Numbered from the stretch's first letter, positions 1-8,455 are shown. The stretch: 64,000 nt of DNA from Tenacibaculum dicentrarchi (GCF_900239345.1 NZ_OESZ01000044.1:1-64000), one strand, 5' to 3'. Notes: generated by a model from the letters alone, not told the origin. Numbers and translations are program-made.

Positions 1-166
1 TGCCATATTTTTTAGCTTTTTTTGATGGTATTTATCAATTCGATTGATTTTAATGACTAGAAGGAATTGAAATTGTATCGAGAATTTGAATTGTTTTATA
101 TTGATTTTGAAGATAAAAAAGTTCTCGATACCATTTTTTTGAAGGAAAAAAATCACTCGAACTGAC
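1..166. repeat. 166-bp direct repeat, copy 1
   Basis: Every base I compared here is identical to the second copy at 1471-1636. The copy may continue beyond the left edge of the window. It contains an internal inverted pair, GTATCGAGAA (75-84) and TTCTCGATAC (122-131), so the transcript could fold into a hairpin. Such AT-rich elements with a short dyad resemble the REP-like intergenic repeats common in Flavobacteriaceae; that resemblance is from memory. No coding potential is seen. Together with copy 2 it brackets the peptide cassette. Confidence 0.9.
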
Positions 167-185
167 TATTGCATCTGATATTATT

Positions 186-971
186 TTAATCTTTTATTGT
201 TAGGAAAAAATTAAATGCAAAGACTTTTCTCTTGTTTAATGTTTTTATAGATTCCCATTCACTTTTATCAAAAACCCCCTTAACCATGCTATTATTTTTT
301 GACTGAGTTTTGTAACAACCTATTTTAAATGAAGATTTATTAATTTTTATATCAAAAACTTCTAAAACTAAATGATAATCTCCTTTATCTAAAACGATAT
401 CATTTTCTTTTAAATCTATTTCAAAATTTTCGCTATTTGGCGGGATTTTTCTTATAATATTTTGGTGTATAATATTTTTATGTGGGAGTGTGTTTTTAAC
501 TTCATAAATAAGTAATCTACACAATCTTTCTTTTGAATCATTTAGAATATCAAAGTGAGCATTTTCTATTTTAGAAGTTTTGGCTAAAGAAAAAAGTTTT
601 GAAAAATATCCAGCTTCACTTTTTGAACTAGCATTTACATATAATTTACTCTTTTTTTTATTTATTACTCTTTTTGTTTTAGGAATCACCGTAATAATAA
701 CTTCTTTTAAATATTCTATTTTTTTTACTAAAAATATAGTGTCTTTTAAGTGATGTATTTCCTTGTTTTTGTAACCGATAGATGAAACTTTTATTTTTGA
801 AATATCATTAGGTAATTCAATACTTCCTTTTGAATCAGAGTAAACGCCACTATTATTAAATAATACTGTTGCGTATTCTATTGGATTTTTAGTTATAGAA
901 TCAATAATTATTATGTTTTTTTGTGCGAAAATATACAAAGGTAAAGTCAATAATATAAAAAATAATCTCAT
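186..971 (-). CDS. Secreted protein with carboxypeptidase-regulatory-like domain
   Basis: The 261-residue product starts with a hydrophobic signal peptide (about residues 1-16, ending IFAQ). Residues about 18-80 look like the CarboxypepD_reg-like fold common on Bacteroidota surface and TonB-linked proteins (SITKNPIEYATV, then SIGYKNKEI). The remainder is lysine-rich with no enzyme motif I recognise. It lies 58 bp downstream of the double-glycine peptide gene on the same strand, inside the direct-repeat cassette, so the two may be cotranscribed from the operator-promoter near 1.3 kb. An immunity or surface-adaptor role is possible but unsupported. The function is unknown; that it is a real secreted protein is fairly sure. 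Confidence 0.75.
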   Translation of the reverse strand: MRLFFILLTLPLYIFAQKNIIIIDSITKNPIEYATVLFNNSGVYSDSKGSIELPNDISKIKVSSIGYKNKEIHHLKDTIFLVKKIEYLKEVIITVIPKTKRVINKKKSKLYVNASSKSEAGYFSKLFSLAKTSKIENAHFDILNDSKERLCRLLIYEVKNTLPHKNIIHQNIIRKIPPNSENFEIDLKENDIVLDKGDYHLVLEVFDIKINKSSFKIGCYKTQSKNNSMVKGVFDKSEWESIKTLNKRKVFAFNFFLTIKD

Positions 972-1029
972 AAATAGTATTTTAAAATCCGTGAAAAAAA
1001 ATCACAGATTTATTTGAAGAATGATAGAG

Positions 1030-1224
1030 TTAACAAGCAATTTCAAGACTGACTAATTTGTGAGATGTCCGAATTCCTAAAAAATAATGGCTTTTATAGG
1101 TTGTTGTAGCACATCCTCCTGTATGCGAATCAGTTTCAGAACCAAACCATCTCCATCCACCTTGAATTTTCTTAATTTCTGTTAAGTTCAATTTTTGAAC
1201 TCCAAATTTACTTAAATTGTTCAT
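1030..1224 (-). CDS. Double-glycine leader peptide, putative bacteriocin precursor
   Basis: The 64-residue peptide has a typical double-glycine leader: LNLTEIKKIQGG at residues 13-24 fits the LSxxELxxIxGG pattern cut by C39 peptidase domains of ABC exporters. The predicted mature part has 40 residues (from WRWFG), rich in Gly, Thr and Ser, with two cysteines that could form a disulfide. The leader resembles that of the peptide at 35191-35349 (M-N-L--FGVQ-LN--EIK---GG). No exporter is adjacent; the only one in the window is the truncated gene near 34 kb. It is preceded by the same operator-promoter as the 33-36 kb locus. Antimicrobial activity is inferred, not shown; a signalling peptide is an alternative. 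Confidence 0.75.
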   Translation of the reverse strand: MNNLSKFGVQKLNLTEIKKIQGGWRWFGSETDSHTGGCATTTYKSHYFLGIRTSHKLVSLEIAC

Positions 1225-1300
1225 TTTGTTAAATTTTTAGATTAAAAAATATTTTTTGTGTTCAAAACTAAAATGTGCACCTTTTTATTTTACCACATTG

Positions 1301-1336
1301 CAATATTAATATTCTCCACTGCATAAAATTTGCAGT
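1301..1336 (-). promoter_or_regulatory. Palindromic operator plus -7 box upstream of the peptide gene (site A)
   Basis: On the minus strand CTGCAAATTTTATGCAGT (1335-1318) is a dyad, followed after exactly 9 bp by TAATATTG (1308-1301), one mismatch from the Bacteroidota -7 consensus TAnnTTTG. Two further elements with the same geometry lie at 34249-34283 and 35409-35443. The box is 76 bp before the start codon, so a leader of roughly 70 nt is expected. Confidence 0.6.
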
Positions 1337-1470
1337 AAATAATAAAATGTTTTAATTTAAAATCTATTAGCCTATTTAAATTTTAAATAGGTTCTAAAAA
1401 TACTTTTCTAACATAGAATAATACATTGAATTCCGTTAAACTGAACTAAATTCATTTTTGCATTTTAATT

Positions 1471-1636
1471 TGCCATATTTTTTAGCTTTTTTTGATGGTA
1501 TTTATCAATTCGATTGATTTTAATGACTAGAAGGAATTGAAATTGTATCGAGAATTTGAATTGTTTTATATTGATTTTGAAGATAAAAAAGTTCTCGATA
1601 CCATTTTTTTGAAGGAAAAAAATCACTCGAACTGAC
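1471..1636. repeat. 166-bp direct repeat, copy 2
   Basis: Identical over 166 bp to the sequence that opens the window, in the same orientation. Flanking bases differ immediately outside (TATT after copy 1, AGTT after copy 2). The pair delimits a segment of about 1.3 kb carrying the double-glycine peptide and the secreted-protein gene. Recombination between the copies would remove the cassette. Confidence 0.9.
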
Positions 1637-1688
1637 AGTTTATTTAATTTTTAAACAGGTTCTGTAAAATTATGAAAAACAGCAAAAA

Positions 1689-1792
1689 TCCCTAGCCCCG
1701 ATTGAAGCAATTGTTTGAGCTCTTTTTTATTTTTTTTTTTTGAAAAATAAAAAAAGCGAGTGCGGAAAGCGGGAAATAGCTTCAAATAATCC
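1689..1792. repeat. Degenerate dispersed repeat (CGATTGAAGC ... GGAAAGCG family)
   Basis: The element has the blocks CGATTGAAGC, a T-tract, an A-tract and GCGGAAAGCG. The same block order appears in reverse orientation at 44891-44985. The two are diverged but collinear. It lies between the 166-bp repeat and the glnA terminator and has no coding potential; the short plus-strand frame crossing it runs into the TTG microsatellite and gives a poly-cysteine artefact. Confidence 0.5.
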
Positions 1793-1816
1793 TTTTTCTT
1801 ATAAAATATATCGCAC

Positions 1817-1844
1817 AAAAAAGCCTTTAAACGAATTTAAAGGC
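1817..1844 (-). terminator. Rho-independent terminator of the type II glutamine synthetase gene
   Basis: A perfect 9-bp stem GCCTTTAAA/TTTAAAGGC with a 4-nt loop lies at 1823-1844 and is followed on the minus strand by six T residues. It sits about 70 bp past the stop codon, beyond the TTG/CAA microsatellite. Confidence 0.85.
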
Positions 1845-1849
1845 CTCTT

Positions 1850-1888
<39 letters not shown>

Positions 1889-1911
1889 GTTGTGTTGTAA
1901 TGGAAAATATA

Positions 1912-2934
1912 TTATAAGCTATCGCAAACAGGCTTTACTGTTTGTATAATTCTTGAAGCAATTTTGTAAGGATCTCCGTTTGAAGCAGGTCTTCTGTCTT
2001 CTAAATATCCTTTCCAATCGTTGTCAACTGTTAAAATAGGAATACGAATTGAAGCACCTCTGTCAGAAATTCCGTAACTAAAATCGGTAATTGAAGCAGT
2101 TTCGTGTAAACCTGTTAAACGTTGGTCGTTGTAAGCTCCGTAAATGTCAATATGTTCTTTGGTTACAGGTCTAAAAGCTTCACATACTTTCATGTAAATT
2201 TCTTTTGATCCACAAGTTCTTAAGGTAGTGTTAGAGAAATTTGCGTGCATTCCTGAACCATTCCAGTCTCCTTTTACAGGTTTTGGATGATATTCAATAT
2301 AATAACCATATTGTTCTGTTAATCTATCTAATAAATAACGAGCGATCCAAATTTCATCACCAGCTATTTTTGCGCCTTTTGCAAATAATTGAAATTCCCA
2401 TTGCCCTGAAGCAACTTCTTGGTTAATTCCTTCAAAATTTAAACCAGCATCAATACATAAATCGGCATGTTTTTCAACAAAATCTCTACCGTGAGTATTT
2501 CTACCACCTACAGAACAGTAATACATTCCTTGAGGTCCTGGATATCCGCCAACAGGAAATCCTAAAGGAAGTTGTGTTGCGTTGTCCATAATAAAATATT
2601 CTTGTTCAAAACCGAACCAAAAATCGTTATTGTCATCATTAATAGTAGCACGAGCGTTAGATTCATGCGGAGTTCCGTCAGCATTCATTACTTCATTCAT
2701 TACTAAATATCCGTTAACACGAGCAGGATCAGGATAAATTGCAACAGGTTTTAAAACACAGTCAGAAGCGCCTCCTGAAGCTTGTTTTGTAGAAGACCCG
2801 TCAAAAGACCAATTTTTTAGCTCTTCTAAAGTTCCTTGAAAATTTTCATGCTCTTCAACCTTTGTTTTACTTCGTAGGTTTTGAGTCGGTTTGTAACCAT
2901 CTAACCAGATATACTCTAACTTAATTTTTGCCAT
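1912..2934 (-). CDS. glnA: Glutamine synthetase, type II (GSII)
   Basis: Catalyses ATP-dependent ligation of ammonia to glutamate. The 340-residue length and motifs are those of the short eukaryote-like GSII class rather than the ~470-residue GSI: WSFDGSST (42-49), GFEQEYF (108-114), GPQGMYYCSVGG (133-144), NQEVASGQWEFQ (171-182), NGSGMHANFS (225-234) and EDRRPASNGDPY (312-323). Active-site and metal-binding residues appear intact, and there is no C-terminal adenylylation Tyr loop as in GSI. It is divergent from a type III enzyme gene with a shared 188-bp intergenic region, suggesting common nitrogen control. The symbol is functional; glnII is equally suitable. Confidence 0.93.
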   Translation of the reverse strand: MAKIKLEYIWLDGYKPTQNLRSKTKVEEHENFQGTLEELKNWSFDGSSTKQASGGASDCVLKPVAIYPDPARVNGYLVMNEVMNADGTPHESNARATINDDNNDFWFGFEQEYFIMDNATQLPLGFPVGGYPGPQGMYYCSVGGRNTHGRDFVEKHADLCIDAGLNFEGINQEVASGQWEFQLFAKGAKIAGDEIWIARYLLDRLTEQYGYYIEYHPKPVKGDWNGSGMHANFSNTTLRTCGSKEIYMKVCEAFRPVTKEHIDIYGAYNDQRLTGLHETASITDFSYGISDRGASIRIPILTVDNDWKGYLEDRRPASNGDPYKIASRIIQTVKPVCDSL

Positions 2935-2970
2935 GATACTAGAATCTATTATTTAGAATTGAATTCAAAG

Positions 2971-2978
2971 CAAAAATA
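2971..2978 (-). promoter_or_regulatory. -7 box of the glnA promoter
   Basis: TATTTTTG on the minus strand matches the Bacteroidota TAnnTTTG -7 consensus, 36 bp before the start codon. No clear -33 TTG is visible. Confidence 0.5.
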
Positions 2979-3007
2979 AATAATTTATATTATATGCTAA
3001 AATTTAT

Positions 3008-3050
3008 AGGGGTAAAATATTTAATATTAGTTTTTACCTGTGTAACCCCT
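3008..3050. promoter_or_regulatory. Nested dyads in the glnA-glnN divergent promoter region
   Basis: AGGGGT (3008-3013) pairs with ACCCCT (3045-3050), and inside it GGTAAAA (3011-3017) pairs with TTTTACC (3032-3038). The element lies between the two divergent -7 boxes, a position suited to a regulator acting on both glutamine synthetase genes. No regulator can be named from sequence alone. Confidence 0.35.
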
Positions 3051-3090
3051 GTTTTTTTAGGGGGTGTTCTTTAATTTTGATAAATTTATG

Positions 3091-3098
3091 TATTTTTG
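3091..3098 (+). promoter_or_regulatory. -7 box of the glnN promoter
   Basis: TATTTTTG fits TAnnTTTG and is the same octamer as the divergent glnA box. It is 24 bp before the ATG at 3123, so the longer reading frame beginning at a TTG inside this box is not the translation start. Confidence 0.55.
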
Positions 3099-3122
3099 AC
3101 CTCAAATTCACACCTTATATTT

Positions 3123-5306
3123 ATGTCAACTTTAAGATTTAGCGCTTTAAAAGAAACTTTACACAGAAAACCTGTTTTTATAGAACAAAAAGGGCGTCGT
3201 TCAGAATTGTTTGGGAAAAATGTTTTTAACGAACAAGCAATGCGTCAGTATATGACAAAAGATGCGTATAAAAGTGTGATGAACGCCATTGAATTTGGAA
3301 CTAAAATTGACAGAAAAATTGCCGATCAAATTGCGGTAAGTATGAAAGATTGGGCGCTGTCTAAAAATGCGACTCATTATACGCATTGGTTTCAGCCATT
3401 AACGGGGGCAACGGCGGAAAAACACGATGCTTTTTTTGAAACTATTGAAGGCGGTGGTGCTATGGAGCGTTTTGATGGTGGGCAATTGGTACAGCAAGAA
3501 CCTGATGCGTCTAGTTTTCCGCATGGCGGGATAAGAAATACCTTTGAAGCTCGTGGTTATACGGCTTGGGATCCTACATCACCAGCATTTGTATATGGTA
3601 CAACGTTGTGTATTCCAACAGTTTTTGTTGCTTATACTGGCGAATCTTTAGACAACAAAGCGCCTTTATTAAAGGCCTTACAAGCTGTTGATACATCGGC
3701 AACCGCAGTTTGCAAATATTTTGATAAAAATGTATCAAAAGTAAACGCAACCTTAGGATGGGAGCAAGAGTATTTTTTAATTGATACTGCATTAGCTGCT
3801 GCTCGCCCTGATTTAATGATGACAGGAAGAACACTTTTAGGGCATTCTCCTGCAAAAGGACAGCAGTTAGATGACCATTATTTTGGGTCAATTCCTGATA
3901 GAGTACTGAGTTTTATGCGCGATTTAGAGCAGGAATCGATGCTTTTAGGAGTCCCTGTAAAAACACGTCATAATGAAGTTGCGCCGAATCAGTTTGAGTT
4001 AGCGCCTATTTTTGAAGAAGCTAATTTAGCGGTTGACCACAATTCATTATTAATGGATGTGATGGAAAAAGTATCGCAACGTCATCAGTTTAAAGTATTG
4101 TTTCATGAAAAACCTTTTGAAGGAATTAATGGTTCAGGGAAACATAATAACTGGTCGTTAGAAACAAATACAGGTGTTAATTTATTGAGCCCAGGAAAAA
4201 CCCCGATGAAAAATTTACAGTTTTTAACCTTTTTTGTAAATACTATTAAAGCAGTTCATGATTATGAAGAATTAATCAGAGCATCGATGGCAAGTGCTAG
4301 TAATGACCACAGATTAGGAGCAAATGAAGCGCCACCAGCAATTATTTCGGTGTTTATTGGCTCGCAATTATCCGAAGTATTAGACGAATTAGAAAACGTT
4401 ACCAAAGGAAAATTATCGCCTCAAGAAAAAACAGATTTAAAACTAAATATTGTCGGTAAAATTCCAGAAATATTATTAGATAATACCGATAGAAACCGAA
4501 CATCTCCTTTTGCTTTTACAGGAAATAAATTCGAATTACGTGCCGTTGGTTCGTGGGCTAATTGTGCAGGGCCGATGACAGTTTTAAATACGATTATAGC
4601 AAAACAGCTAAAAGAATTTAAAATTGAAGTAGATACCTTAATAGATGCAAAAAGCTTGAAAAAAGATGAGGCTATTTTTAATGTATTAAGAGAATATATA
4701 AAGGCATCTAAAAAAATTAGATTTGAAGGCGACGGCTATGGAATTGAATGGGAAAAAGAAGCTAAAAAACGTGGTTTAAGCAATCATAAAACAACGCCTG
4801 AGGCTTTAAAAGCTAAAATATCAGAAAAATCAATTTCACTTTTTGAAGAGATGAATGTGATGAATAAAATAGAGGTGGTTGCTCGTCATGAAATTGAATT
4901 AGAAGAGTATTCAAAACGAATTCAAATTGAAAGTAGAGTTTTAGCAGATGTTGCTAGGAATCATGTAATTCCTACAGCAATTCAATATCAAAATACCTTA
5001 ATCGAAAATGTAAAAGGCTTGAAAGAAATTTTTGGAAAAGGCTTTGAGCAATATGCTAAAGAACAGCTTGATTTAATTAAAAAAATATCGGGGCATCTTG
5101 CTGAAATCAATTCTAAAATTGAAAAAATGACCGAAGAACGTAAAAAAACGAACAAATTTTTTGGGCAAAAAAATGCCGATAATTATTGTAATAAAGTAAA
5201 ACCGTTTTTTGATGAAATCCGTTATCATTGTGATAAGTTAGAATTATTAGTAGATGATAATTTATGGCCTTTAACAAAATATAGAGAATTATTATTTATC
5301 AGATAA
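3123..5306 (+). CDS. glnN: Glutamine synthetase, type III (GSIII)
   Basis: A second glutamate-ammonia ligase, of the large GSIII class. The 727-residue product (from the ATG MSTLRFSAL) matches the usual ~730 residues of Bacteroidota GlnN. Catalytic-core motifs include GWEQEYFLI (212-220), HNEVAPNQFE (283-292) and NGSGKHNNWS (336-345). The C-terminal third is helical and charged, as in the family's dodecamer-forming extension. The 3123 start is chosen because the upstream frame would begin within the -7 promoter box. It is divergent from the GSII gene; purM follows 73 bp downstream with its own possible promoter. Confidence 0.93.
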   Translation: MSTLRFSALKETLHRKPVFIEQKGRRSELFGKNVFNEQAMRQYMTKDAYKSVMNAIEFGTKIDRKIADQIAVSMKDWALSKNATHYTHWFQPLTGATAEKHDAFFETIEGGGAMERFDGGQLVQQEPDASSFPHGGIRNTFEARGYTAWDPTSPAFVYGTTLCIPTVFVAYTGESLDNKAPLLKALQAVDTSATAVCKYFDKNVSKVNATLGWEQEYFLIDTALAAARPDLMMTGRTLLGHSPAKGQQLDDHYFGSIPDRVLSFMRDLEQESMLLGVPVKTRHNEVAPNQFELAPIFEEANLAVDHNSLLMDVMEKVSQRHQFKVLFHEKPFEGINGSGKHNNWSLETNTGVNLLSPGKTPMKNLQFLTFFVNTIKAVHDYEELIRASMASASNDHRLGANEAPPAIISVFIGSQLSEVLDELENVTKGKLSPQEKTDLKLNIVGKIPEILLDNTDRNRTSPFAFTGNKFELRAVGSWANCAGPMTVLNTIIAKQLKEFKIEVDTLIDAKSLKKDEAIFNVLREYIKASKKIRFEGDGYGIEWEKEAKKRGLSNHKTTPEALKAKISEKSISLFEEMNVMNKIEVVARHEIELEEYSKRIQIESRVLADVARNHVIPTAIQYQNTLIENVKGLKEIFGKGFEQYAKEQLDLIKKISGHLAEINSKIEKMTEERKKTNKFFGQKNADNYCNKVKPFFDEIRYHCDKLELLVDDNLWPLTKYRELLFIR

Positions 5307-5350
5307 AACAATTAACTAAAAATTAAATAGGAAACCCTTTTGAATTCTGT

Positions 5351-5358
5351 TAAATTTG
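5351..5358 (+). promoter_or_regulatory. Candidate -7 box before purM
   Basis: TAAATTTG fits TAnnTTTG and lies 21 bp upstream of the purM ATG. No correctly spaced -33 TTG is seen, so purM may also be read through from glnN, which has no terminator after it. Confidence 0.35.
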
Positions 5359-5379
5359 CAATTAACAACAACATAACAC

Positions 5380-6558
5380 ATGAGTAACGAAGTATCTAAA
5401 CGCTACGCACAACGAGGCGTATCGGCATCTAAAGAAGATGTTCATAATGCTATAAAAAATATTGACAAAGGGTTGTTTCCAAAGGCTTTTTGTAAAATTG
5501 TACCTGATTATTTAACCAATGATGAAGATTATTGTTTAATAATGCACGCCGATGGTGCAGGAACAAAATCGTCATTAGCCTATATGTATTGGAAAGAAAC
5601 AGGCGATATTTCTGTTTGGAAAGGAATTGCACAAGATGCGTTAATCATGAATATTGATGATTTATTATGCGTTGGAGCAACCGATAACATACTACTTTCT
5701 AGTACAATAGGACGTAATAAAAGTAAAATCCCTGGAGAGGTTTTATCAGCAATTATCAATGGAACTGAAGAGTTAATCGACGATTTAAAAGGTTTTGGTG
5801 TAACGATTCATTCAACAGGTGGCGAAACTGCCGATGTAGGTGATTTAGTACGCACTATTATTGTAGATTCTACCGTAACAGCACGTATGAAACGTACTGA
5901 TGTAATTGACAACGCAAACATTAAAGCAGGCGATGTAATTGTTGGTTTAGAGTCTTTCGGGCAGGCAACTTATGAAACGCAGTATAATGGTGGAATGGGT
6001 TCTAACGGATTAACATCGGCAAGGCATGATGTTTTTGATAACTATTTAGCAGCTAAATATCCTGAAAGTTTTGACTCGGCTGTTCCTGCGGATTTAGTGT
6101 ATTCTGGAAAAACAAAATTAACAGATGCTGTTGAAAATTCGCCAATCGATGCGGGTAAATTAGTGTTATCGCCAACAAGAACATACGCACCTATTATTAA
6201 AGAGATTTTATCGAAATTTAATGCTGATACGGTTCACGGAATGATTCATTGTTCTGGTGGCGCGCAAACTAAAATTTTACATTTTGTTGATGAGTTGCAT
6301 ATTATAAAAGATAACATGTTTGCTGTTCCGCCTTTATTTAAGTTGATACAAGAGCAATCAAAAACAGATTGGAAAGAAATGTATCAGGTGTTTAACTGTG
6401 GGCATAGAATGGAAATTTATGTATCGCCAGAGGTTGCCGACGATATTATAGCGATTTCAAAATCGTATAATGTAAATGCTCAAATTGTAGGTAGGGTAGA
6501 AGCTTCTGAAACTAAAAAATTGACCATAAATAGTGAGTTTGGTGCTTTTAATTATTAA
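5380..6558 (+). CDS. purM: Phosphoribosylformylglycinamidine cyclo-ligase (AIR synthetase)
   Basis: Converts FGAM plus ATP to aminoimidazole ribotide in de novo purine synthesis, using the glutamine-fed FGAM pathway. The 392-residue protein shows the PurM ATP-binding start (KRYAQRGVSASKEDV), HADGAGTKS (56-64) and MNIDDLLCVGA (90-100), and a later GGAQTKI segment. It is longer than E. coli PurM (345 residues), as I recall for Bacteroidota orthologues. It follows glnN on the same strand, which fits a nitrogen/glutamine theme. A strong terminator closes the unit. Confidence 0.9.
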   Translation: MSNEVSKRYAQRGVSASKEDVHNAIKNIDKGLFPKAFCKIVPDYLTNDEDYCLIMHADGAGTKSSLAYMYWKETGDISVWKGIAQDALIMNIDDLLCVGATDNILLSSTIGRNKSKIPGEVLSAIINGTEELIDDLKGFGVTIHSTGGETADVGDLVRTIIVDSTVTARMKRTDVIDNANIKAGDVIVGLESFGQATYETQYNGGMGSNGLTSARHDVFDNYLAAKYPESFDSAVPADLVYSGKTKLTDAVENSPIDAGKLVLSPTRTYAPIIKEILSKFNADTVHGMIHCSGGAQTKILHFVDELHIIKDNMFAVPPLFKLIQEQSKTDWKEMYQVFNCGHRMEIYVSPEVADDIIAISKSYNVNAQIVGRVEASETKKLTINSEFGAFNY

Positions 6559-6580
6559 ATAAAAGTGTTTTATATAAATG

Positions 6581-6612
6581 AAAAAAGCCTCCGTTTGACG
6601 GAGGCTTTTTTT
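6581..6612 (+). terminator. Terminator after purM
   Basis: An 8-bp GC-rich stem GCCTCCGT/ACGGAGGC with a 3-nt loop is preceded by six A and followed by seven T, so it can act in both directions. The convergent gene at 6657-7589 ends just beyond it. Confidence 0.9.
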
Positions 6613-6656
6613 GTGGGAATCTAATAATTATGTGCTTTTTATAATATGTAAATATT

Positions 6657-7589
6657 TTAAAAAGTAATATTTGAGTTAGGTGCCTTTATTTCGATTAATT
6701 CGAATGATTCCGTAATTTTGCCTGTTATAAATTCTGTTTTAAATAACTTCATATGTATTTCACATCTACAATTTAAAAATTTTTTATCATATTCAACTAG
6801 AAGATTTTCTGGTATTTTTTCTGAAATTGTTCCAGAAATTTTTCTACCACTATCATCAATCAATTCAAATTTATTCGAAAGCAATAAAAATCCTTTTAAA
6901 ATTCCATCGACTTTAATTAAAACATCTTCATTAATTGAGTTAGTAATTTTATCATATGCTATTTTAACTTTTTCTTTTGAAATTTCAATGTATTTATGAC
7001 CAGATTCCAATTTAATTACTGAATCTGCTTTTACGATTGGTTCTAAAAAGTTTTTTAGGTTTGTAATAATTTCTTTTGGTTGATTGGTTAATGTCAATAA
7101 CGATTCATCAGAGTTTTCTGTAGCGATTGAAATTAAATCAATTATTTTTGAGATTCCCTCGCTAACTTCAATTTCATCTAGTAAGTCATTTGTTTCAAGT
7201 TGTTTTAATTCAATACCAAACGAACCTACAGGCAGTGAGGTTAAATATAAATCTGTATTAGCTGCTTTATTTGAAAAACCTTTTCCTTGTATTTTACCAA
7301 ACCTAATTATATTTGCCTCAGATTTAACCATTTTTAAAAATGGATCTAAAGTCTTACTTAAAAATTTTGAATTAATTCCTTTTGAGCCATTTACCGCTTT
7401 TCCACTAAATAACAACTTCACACATGCTTCATTAATAATCTGTGGTAATGATTCTAATTCTTGTCTTAACGTATTTAATTTCTCATTTATACTTATAGAC
7501 ATTATAGGGTGTTCTCCAATAGTTTGAAGTAGATTTTTTGTTTCAACTATTTGAGACATTAATTGCTGTTTTCTATTAAATAAACTCAT
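6657..7589 (-). CDS. Hypothetical protein, second gene of the nucleotidyltransferase-like operon
   Basis: The 310-residue protein starts with a short helical, possibly coiled-coil stretch (residues ~5-50, MSLFNRKQQLMSQIVETKN) and continues as a mixed alpha/beta protein without signal peptide, membrane segment or a catalytic motif I recognise. Its ATG is only 2 bp after the stop of the upstream DUF6932-like gene, which implies translational coupling and a joint function. The pair is isolated between the purM terminator and the fatty-acid operon and has the gene-pair layout typical of accessory toxin-antitoxin or defence modules. That role is inference from layout only. Confidence 0.7.
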   Translation of the reverse strand: MSLFNRKQQLMSQIVETKNLLQTIGEHPIMSISINEKLNTLRQELESLPQIINEACVKLLFSGKAVNGSKGINSKFLSKTLDPFLKMVKSEANIIRFGKIQGKGFSNKAANTDLYLTSLPVGSFGIELKQLETNDLLDEIEVSEGISKIIDLISIATENSDESLLTLTNQPKEIITNLKNFLEPIVKADSVIKLESGHKYIEISKEKVKIAYDKITNSINEDVLIKVDGILKGFLLLSNKFELIDDSGRKISGTISEKIPENLLVEYDKKFLNCRCEIHMKLFKTEFITGKITESFELIEIKAPNSNITF

Positions 7590-7591
7590 AA

Positions 7592-8164
7592 CTATAATGT
7601 GTTAAGGTACTCTATTACTAAGTTATCAATTTCTGGTGTATTTAACTCTATTCGAATCATTCCTTTCCAAACACCATTTCTATTATGTGTAAATAATTGA
7701 ATCCAATATCTTGTCGATTCTACAGCTACATCAGGATTATATGAATAATCTACGATAAAATGGTCTAATAAAAAATTAGCTTTTGATGTACTTGCACTTG
7801 CAAAATCAGGAAAAATATTATTTATTTCGAACTGTCTTTCAAATGAAATGTTTTTAAAAAAAGTTACTAAATCTAAATCATTAGGAGCTCTGTTTTCACT
7901 CATTTCTATATTTTCTAAAAAACTTCCATCTAACCATTGGAATCCTTCAATTATATGTAATTCATTTAATTTTTTTCTAAATTTTAAAAAATTCTTCAAA
8001 ATGTTTTTTCTTTCTTTAGAAAATGAAAATCTCTCACATAATTCTAATGTATTACATGGGTATGGTGATAAATCTTTTGGTTGAGTTGGATTACCTAAAT
8101 GAGGTGGTAATACATGATTATGATCAAAATTTGGTATTTTAAGCTTAATTCCTTCTTCTAACAC
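7592..8164 (-). CDS. DUF6932-like protein with nucleotidyltransferase-type motifs
   Basis: The 190-residue protein resembles the uncharacterised family I know as DUF6932: an N-terminal PP-H-G segment, SPYPC, then WLDGSF (77-82) and NDLDLV (95-100). GS followed about 15 residues later by D-x-D is the pattern of the polymerase-beta nucleotidyltransferase fold, and D139 in FIVDY could be the third acidic residue. If so it might transfer a nucleotide to RNA, protein or a small molecule; this is inferred. It is first in a two-gene operon with a 310-residue partner. It has a candidate TAGATTTG promoter 48 bp upstream. No transfer signature was seen beyond its isolated position. Confidence 0.65.
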   Translation of the reverse strand: MLEEGIKLKIPNFDHNHVLPPHLGNPTQPKDLSPYPCNTLELCERFSFSKERKNILKNFLKFRKKLNELHIIEGFQWLDGSFLENIEMSENRAPNDLDLVTFFKNISFERQFEINNIFPDFASASTSKANFLLDHFIVDYSYNPDVAVESTRYWIQLFTHNRNGVWKGMIRIELNTPEIDNLVIEYLNTL

Positions 8165-8212
8165 TATCTTCGTTTTTTAATTATTTAGTAAAAATTTACT
8201 TTCTCTTTTTAC

Positions 8213-8220
8213 CAAATCTA
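8213..8220 (-). promoter_or_regulatory. Candidate -7 box of the two-gene operon
   Basis: TAGATTTG on the minus strand fits TAnnTTTG, 48 bp before the start codon. No good -33 TTG at the usual spacing was seen. Confidence 0.4.
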
Positions 8221-8420
8221 ATAATTTTTTCACTAATATAAAATTTTGATATACAATATTATATATTAATTAAAATAGCGTAGTTATTTGTTATTTTTGT
8301 CAAAAGCTTTTAGGAGATAGACACTTGTTTGTGGTTTTTCATTATTTTTTTGAAAATATAAGTAACGCTATTATCACAAAAACAAAAGATATTAAAACTT
8401 TAAATTAATTTATTTCAACC
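8221..8420. other. Intergenic stretch without a recognised element
   Basis: Two hundred very AT-rich bases between the operon promoter and the terminator of the fatty-acid operon. I see no open reading frame, RNA gene, dyad or repeat here. Confidence 0.6.
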
Positions 8421-8455
8421 AAAAAAAAGGTCGTCAAAATAAATTGACGACCTTT
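8421..8455 (-). terminator. Terminator of the beta-oxidation operon
   Basis: A 9-bp stem GGTCGTCAA/TTGACGACC with a 6-nt loop, followed on the minus strand by eight T residues. It lies about 100 bp after the acyl-CoA dehydrogenase stop codon. Confidence 0.9.

Noticed and set aside
3096..3122. Upstream extension of the type III glutamine synthetase
   Set aside because: The TTG start lies within the TATTTTTG promoter box; the ATG at 3123 gives the normal family start.
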